From a bacterium (GTDB taxonomy: Bacteria; Pseudomonadota; Gammaproteobacteria; Burkholderiales; Methylophilaceae), in assembly GCA_027310505.1 (NCBI GenBank), contig DAIDAS010000309.1, positions 1 to 9,447 of the forward strand: a DNA stretch of 9,447 bases, written 5' to 3'. The translations under genes were made by a program, and so were the position numbers. The notes under the pieces are model-generated. The model did not search any database, was not told where the DNA came from, and saw nothing but the letters and a program-made list of their open reading frames with translations. This document shows positions 6,366 through 9,447 of the stretch, piece after piece. Each line of letters opens with the position of its first letter. The first letter of the stretch is position 1.

Positions 6366-7502
6366 ATGAACCGTCATATTATAGCGCTGCTGCTACTTTG
6401 CTGCCCGGCATCCTTTGCCTGGGCAGAGGATATCCAGTTGCAGGACAATCCTCCCGACCGCTACACCGTAGTCAAGGGCGATACCTTGTGGGGCATTTCC
6501 GGCAAGTTCCTGAAAGATCCCTGGCGCTGGCCCCAAATATGGAAAATGAACCGCCAGCAGATCAAGAATCCGCACTGGATCTACCCGGGTGACGTGGTCG
6601 TTCTGGATCTCAGCAGCGGCAAACCGGAGCTGCGCCTGTTGCGTGAAACCGTGACCTTGGAACCCGGCACCCGTGTCGAGCCATTGGAAAAACAACCCAT
6701 CCCGACCATCGCCCCAAGTACGATCGGCCCTTTTCTGAGCCAACCGCTGGTGGTTGAAGAGCGCGACCTGACCGATGCGCCCAAAATCATTGGAGCGCAG
6801 GAAGGACACCTGGTTCTGGGGCCGGGCATCAACGTCTATGCAGACAAGATCGAGGAAGGTAACGGTCTGAATTGGCAATTGTACCGTCCCGGTAAACCGC
6901 TGATCGACCCGGATACCCAAGAACAACTGGGCACTGAAGCCATCTATCTGGGCGAAGCGCGGGTCACCCACTACGGCGAGCCCGCCACCATCGAGATCAG
7001 ACGCGCCGTCACTGACATCTATACCGATGACAAACTGGTGAAGTCTCCTGAAATCCTGATGAACGGGTTCGTGCCACACGCGCCTGAAGACGCCATCAAA
7101 GGACGCATCATCTCGGCCTACTCCGGCGTTGCCGAACTGGGCCCCAACAGCATCGTGACCATCAACCGCGGTAGCGACGATGGTATAGAAGAGGGACACG
7201 TGCTGGCAATTTACGAGTTCGGCAAAACCTTGCCACCCAGCAAGGATGCTCCTGATACCCGCAAAGTCGCCTACGTCAACCTGGATCGCAACGAAGATGG
7301 CAGCATCAAGCGCGATGAAGACGGCAAAGTGCAAGTGCGCGTTGGCAGCAAGGTGGAGGGCGAAGAGGTCAAGGGGCTGAAGTTGCCGGACGAGCGCATC
7401 GGCCTGCTAATGGTATTCCGCACCTTCGAGCGTGTCTCTTACGCACTGATCGTGCAAGTCGAGCGGGCAGCCCATGTACTGGATGTGGTGACCACCCCCT
7501 GA
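6366..7502 (+). CDS. Secreted LysM-domain protein upstream of dprA
   Basis: This encodes 378 residues from the ATG at 6366. A Sec signal peptide spans 1-20 (R3, H4, a leucine-rich core, then FAWA before ED). A single LysM domain follows at 33-80 (YTVVKGDTLWGISGKF to PGDVVVL), with the DPWRWPQIWKMN variant typical of this betaproteobacterial family. LysM binds peptidoglycan, so the protein should sit in the periplasm on the cell wall. Residues about 100-378 are beta-rich with no enzymatic motif I recognise. Residues 307-318 form an EF-hand-like loop (D307, N309, D311, G312, I314, E318) within an acidic stretch. The gene is conserved in front of dprA in many beta- and gammaproteobacteria, but its role is not established. 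Its TGA overlaps the dprA start by one base (TGATG), so the two are probably co-translated. Confidence 0.88.
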   Translation: MNRHIIALLLLCCPASFAWAEDIQLQDNPPDRYTVVKGDTLWGISGKFLKDPWRWPQIWKMNRQQIKNPHWIYPGDVVVLDLSSGKPELRLLRETVTLEPGTRVEPLEKQPIPTIAPSTIGPFLSQPLVVEERDLTDAPKIIGAQEGHLVLGPGINVYADKIEEGNGLNWQLYRPGKPLIDPDTQEQLGTEAIYLGEARVTHYGEPATIEIRRAVTDIYTDDKLVKSPEILMNGFVPHAPEDAIKGRIISAYSGVAELGPNSIVTINRGSDDGIEEGHVLAIYEFGKTLPPSKDAPDTRKVAYVNLDRNEDGSIKRDEDGKVQVRVGSKVEGEEVKGLKLPDERIGLLMVFRTFERVSYALIVQVERAAHVLDVVTTP

Positions 7503-8596
7503 TGCGTGTCGCAACCAATCGCACAACCCCTGAAGAGGCGGCGCTGTGGATTGGTCTCAGCCTGATCCCCGGGCTTGGTGGCCAGGGGATTCGCGAATTG
7601 CTGGGTCGCTTCGGCACACCCGAGCAGATTTATGCCACGTCACGCACCGATCTGCGCAACGTGGTGCCGGAAAAAATCGCCAGCCGCATCCAGGATGGCC
7701 CGGATTCCACCGCCATTGCCAGTACACTGGCCTGGCTTGAAGCGCCAGACAACCACCTGGTAACCCTGGCAGACCCGGATTATCCGAAAGCACTGCTGGA
7801 AATCCCCGACCCTCCCCCGATGCTCTATGCCAAGGGGCGGCTCGCCCTGCTGAACGTACCCACTCTCGCCATTATCGGCAGTCGCAACGCCACTCCGCAA
7901 GGCGAGAAAACCGCCGAAGATTTTGCCCAAGCCCTCAGCGATGCGGGCTACTGCATCGTCAGCGGACTGGCGCTAGGTATCGATGGCGCCGCCCATCGGG
8001 GAGCATTAAAGGGCCGCGCCAGCACCATTGCCGCCGTCGGCACCGGCCTCGACATTGTCTACCCGGCACGCCATCGTGAACTGGCGCATGAGATCGCGGA
8101 ACACGGCGTCATGATTTCAGAATTTCCCATCGGCACACCGTCCATGGCGCAAAACTTTCCACGCCGCAACCGCATCATCAGCGGCCTCAGCCGTGGCTGC
8201 CTGGTGGTGGAAGCCAACCTGCAAAGCGGCTCGCTCATCACGGCACGCTTGGCTGCGGAACAGGGACGCGAAGTCTTCGCCATTCCCGGCTCCATCCACT
8301 CGCCCGTTGCCAAAGGCTGTCACCTGCTGATCAAACAAGGCGCAAAACTGGTCGACAGCATTCACGACATTCTCGATGAACTGGGCGGGACACCCATCGC
8401 CACCGCAGAACCGGGCTCCACCGGGGAGGCGCACGACCCCTTGCTGCAACACATGGGATACGACCCCGTTGGCATCGACACCTTGGCCGAGCGCAGCGGC
8501 TTGACGGGCGAAACCCTTTCGGCCATGCTGATGCTGCTGGAACTGGAAGGAAAAGTTGCCAACCTGCCTGGCGGGCGTTACCAGCGGATCACCTAA
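7502..8596 (+). CDS. dprA: DNA-processing protein DprA
   Basis: This 364-residue cytosolic protein binds incoming single-stranded DNA and loads RecA during natural transformation. Residues about 10-60 form the N-terminal helical domain with a helix-hairpin-helix-like LSLIPGLGGQGI. The central Rossmann-like domain carries the family motifs IIGSRNAT (124-131), SGLALGIDGAAH (154-165), FPRRNRIISGLS (219-230), SGSLITA (242-248) and AIPGS (260-264). A C-terminal winged-helix domain (about 310-364) is present, as in most Gram-negative DprA proteins. Nothing is missing. The start codon overlaps the LysM stop, with no good ribosome-binding site of its own, and smg follows after 30 bases. DprA alone does not prove competence, because it is widespread in non-competent bacteria. 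Confidence 0.96.
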   Translation: MRVATNRTTPEEAALWIGLSLIPGLGGQGIRELLGRFGTPEQIYATSRTDLRNVVPEKIASRIQDGPDSTAIASTLAWLEAPDNHLVTLADPDYPKALLEIPDPPPMLYAKGRLALLNVPTLAIIGSRNATPQGEKTAEDFAQALSDAGYCIVSGLALGIDGAAHRGALKGRASTIAAVGTGLDIVYPARHRELAHEIAEHGVMISEFPIGTPSMAQNFPRRNRIISGLSRGCLVVEANLQSGSLITARLAAEQGREVFAIPGSIHSPVAKGCHLLIKQGAKLVDSIHDILDELGGTPIATAEPGSTGEAHDPLLQHMGYDPVGIDTLAERSGLTGETLSAMLMLLELEGKVANLPGGRYQRIT

Positions 8597-8607
8597 AACC
8601 ACAAACC

Positions 8608-8616
8608 GGAAGGGAG
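8608..8616 (+). promoter_or_regulatory. Strong ribosome-binding site of smg
   Basis: A purine run GGAAGGGAG lies ten bases before the smg ATG at 8627, in the 30-base gap after dprA. It is the strongest Shine-Dalgarno sequence in the right arm and suggests that smg is translated independently of dprA. Confidence 0.65.
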
Positions 8617-8626
8617 CCTCCCCATC

Positions 8627-9085
8627 ATGTTCGAAGTTCTCGTCTACCTGTTTGAAAACTATTTCGAAGCCAATATCCGACCCGATCAGGGCACACTAGA
8701 ACGCGAGCTGTCAGCCGCCGGATTCGATCAGGAGGATATCGAGCGCGCTTTCGACTGGTTCAGCGCGCTGGAGAACATGACGCGCGATACCGAAACCCAA
8801 GCCACCCGCGAACCAAGAGGATTCCGCATTTACGCGGAACAGGAAAGTCTCAGGATCAACGCAGAAAGCCGCAGTTTTCTGATGTTCCTGGAACTGGCAG
8901 GCGTCATGCAGCCCAGCCAGCGTGAACTGGTGATCGACCGCGCCATGGCCTTGCCGGACAGCCCGGTCACGCTGGAAAAAATCAAATGGATCGTGCTGAT
9001 GTCCTTATGGAACCAGAACAAAGCCAACGATTATCTGTTCATCGCAGATGCCATCTTTGGCGACGAACACCCAACATTACATTAA
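8627..9085 (+). CDS. smg: Smg family protein (DUF494)
   Basis: This encodes 152 residues, close to the family length of about 150-160. It opens with MFEVLVYLFENYFE and ends with LSLWNQ-type and DAIFG sequence (SLWNQ at 126-130, DAIFGDE at 141-147). These are the landmarks of the Smg/DUF494 family. The protein is mostly helical and acidic, with no signal peptide or membrane segment. Smg follows dprA in E. coli and in most beta- and gammaproteobacteria. Its function is still unknown, and transformation or topoisomerase links are guesses from gene order. The next gene begins 21 bases later, with no terminator between. Confidence 0.93.
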   Translation: MFEVLVYLFENYFEANIRPDQGTLERELSAAGFDQEDIERAFDWFSALENMTRDTETQATREPRGFRIYAEQESLRINAESRSFLMFLELAGVMQPSQRELVIDRAMALPDSPVTLEKIKWIVLMSLWNQNKANDYLFIADAIFGDEHPTLH

Positions 9086-9106
9086 ACCGGCCTGAAACCA
9101 CTTAAC

Positions 9107-9447
9107 ATGAAATTCACGCTCCAGCGCTTCGGCGCAGAAGAAATCGATATCGACCCGCAAAGCATCGTCACCTTCCCGCGAGGCATCTCGCCATTCGACA
9201 CTTGCACGCGCTACAAACTGTTTCACGAAGAAGGCAAGACCAGTATTTTCTGGCTGCAGTCCCTGGATGATGCAGACCTGCTGTTGTCGGTAACCGATCC
9301 TGACCTGCTAAAAGTTTCTTACGAAGTTGCCCTGACGGACGAAGAACAAAAGCTACTGCAAGTATCCGCTGGCGACGAACTGCTGCTTGCGGTAATCGTT
9401 TACAAGGATGAAGGCGCGGCGACAGAATCGCTGAAAGTGAATACGCG
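9107..9447 (+). CDS. fliW: FliW family protein, 5' part (partial)
   Basis: An open frame of 113 codons runs from the ATG at 9107 off the right edge. The translation begins MKFTLQRFGAEEIDIDP and continues with FPRGISPF (23-30), FWLQSLDDADL (48-58), a VTDPDLLKVSYEV segment (62-74), LTDEEQKLLQV (76-86) and LLLAVIVYK (92-100). The order RFG, FP-G-PF, LQS, DP, YE, LS/TDEE, VIV is the FliW pattern. FliW is the flagellar assembly factor that in Bacillus binds flagellin and CsrA. About 30-40 C-terminal residues are expected beyond the window. The start has only a weak ribosome-binding site, and the gene follows smg by 21 bases. In many betaproteobacteria topA is found near this position. FliW family membership is well supported by the motif order, but a flagellar role in this organism is not proven. 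Confidence 0.8.
   Translation, partial: MKFTLQRFGAEEIDIDPQSIVTFPRGISPFDTCTRYKLFHEEGKTSIFWLQSLDDADLLLSVTDPDLLKVSYEVALTDEEQKLLQVSAGDELLLAVIVYKDEGAATESLKVNT

Noticed and set aside
6393..7334. Minus-strand open frame (313 codons) opposite the LysM gene
   Set aside because: It lies wholly within a gene with a clear signal peptide, LysM domain and ribosome-binding site. The antisense product has no recognisable motif.
9086..9106. Flagellar sigma-28 promoter before fliW
   Set aside because: A TAAA occurs at 9083-9086 but no GCCGATAA-like -10 lies at the right distance before the start codon. The gap is too short, so read-through from smg is simpler.

Overview
The window looks like ordinary, tightly packed chromosomal core sequence from a betaproteobacterium. 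The best guess is the Nitrosomonadales side of the class (Gallionellaceae, Sulfuricellaceae or Methylophilaceae relatives). This rests on GC-rich coding sequence and on the order def-fmt-htpX-rsmB-DUF4390-ntrY-ntrX, divergent from a LysM protein gene, dprA and smg. The family-level placement is inference. No mobile element, CRISPR array, rRNA or tRNA was seen, and no stretch of 300 bases lacks a gene. Intergenic gaps total only about 200 bases.

Left arm, all on the minus strand and read from about 6276 down to 1: def (peptide deformylase), fmt (Met-tRNA formyltransferase), htpX (membrane zinc protease), rsmB (16S rRNA m5C967 methyltransferase), a secreted DUF4390 protein, ntrY (membrane sensor histidine kinase), and the first eight codons of a gene that is very probably ntrX. 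The genes overlap or abut (TAATG at def/fmt, 17 nt at htpX/rsmB, 23 nt at rsmB/DUF4390, TAAATG at DUF4390/ntrY, ATGA at ntrY/ntrX). The only gap is 59 nt in front of htpX. That gap carries a close match to a heat-shock (sigma-32) promoter, so htpX and the genes below it may form a heat-inducible sub-operon.

Right arm, on the plus strand from about 6366: a secreted LysM-domain protein, dprA (ssDNA/RecA loader for transformation), smg (DUF494) and the 5' part of a fliW homologue that runs off the right edge. The two arms diverge from an AT-rich 89-nt region (6277-6365) that probably holds promoters for both.

The functional themes are N-terminal formyl-Met handling (fmt and def), ribosome maturation (rsmB), envelope quality control (htpX), envelope or nitrogen/redox sensing (ntrYX), cell-wall binding (LysM) and DNA uptake (dprA). 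I did not find a convincing undescribed system. The observations most worth a second look are the sigma-32-like promoter of htpX, a FliW homologue placed behind smg, and a complete EF-hand-like loop in the LysM protein.
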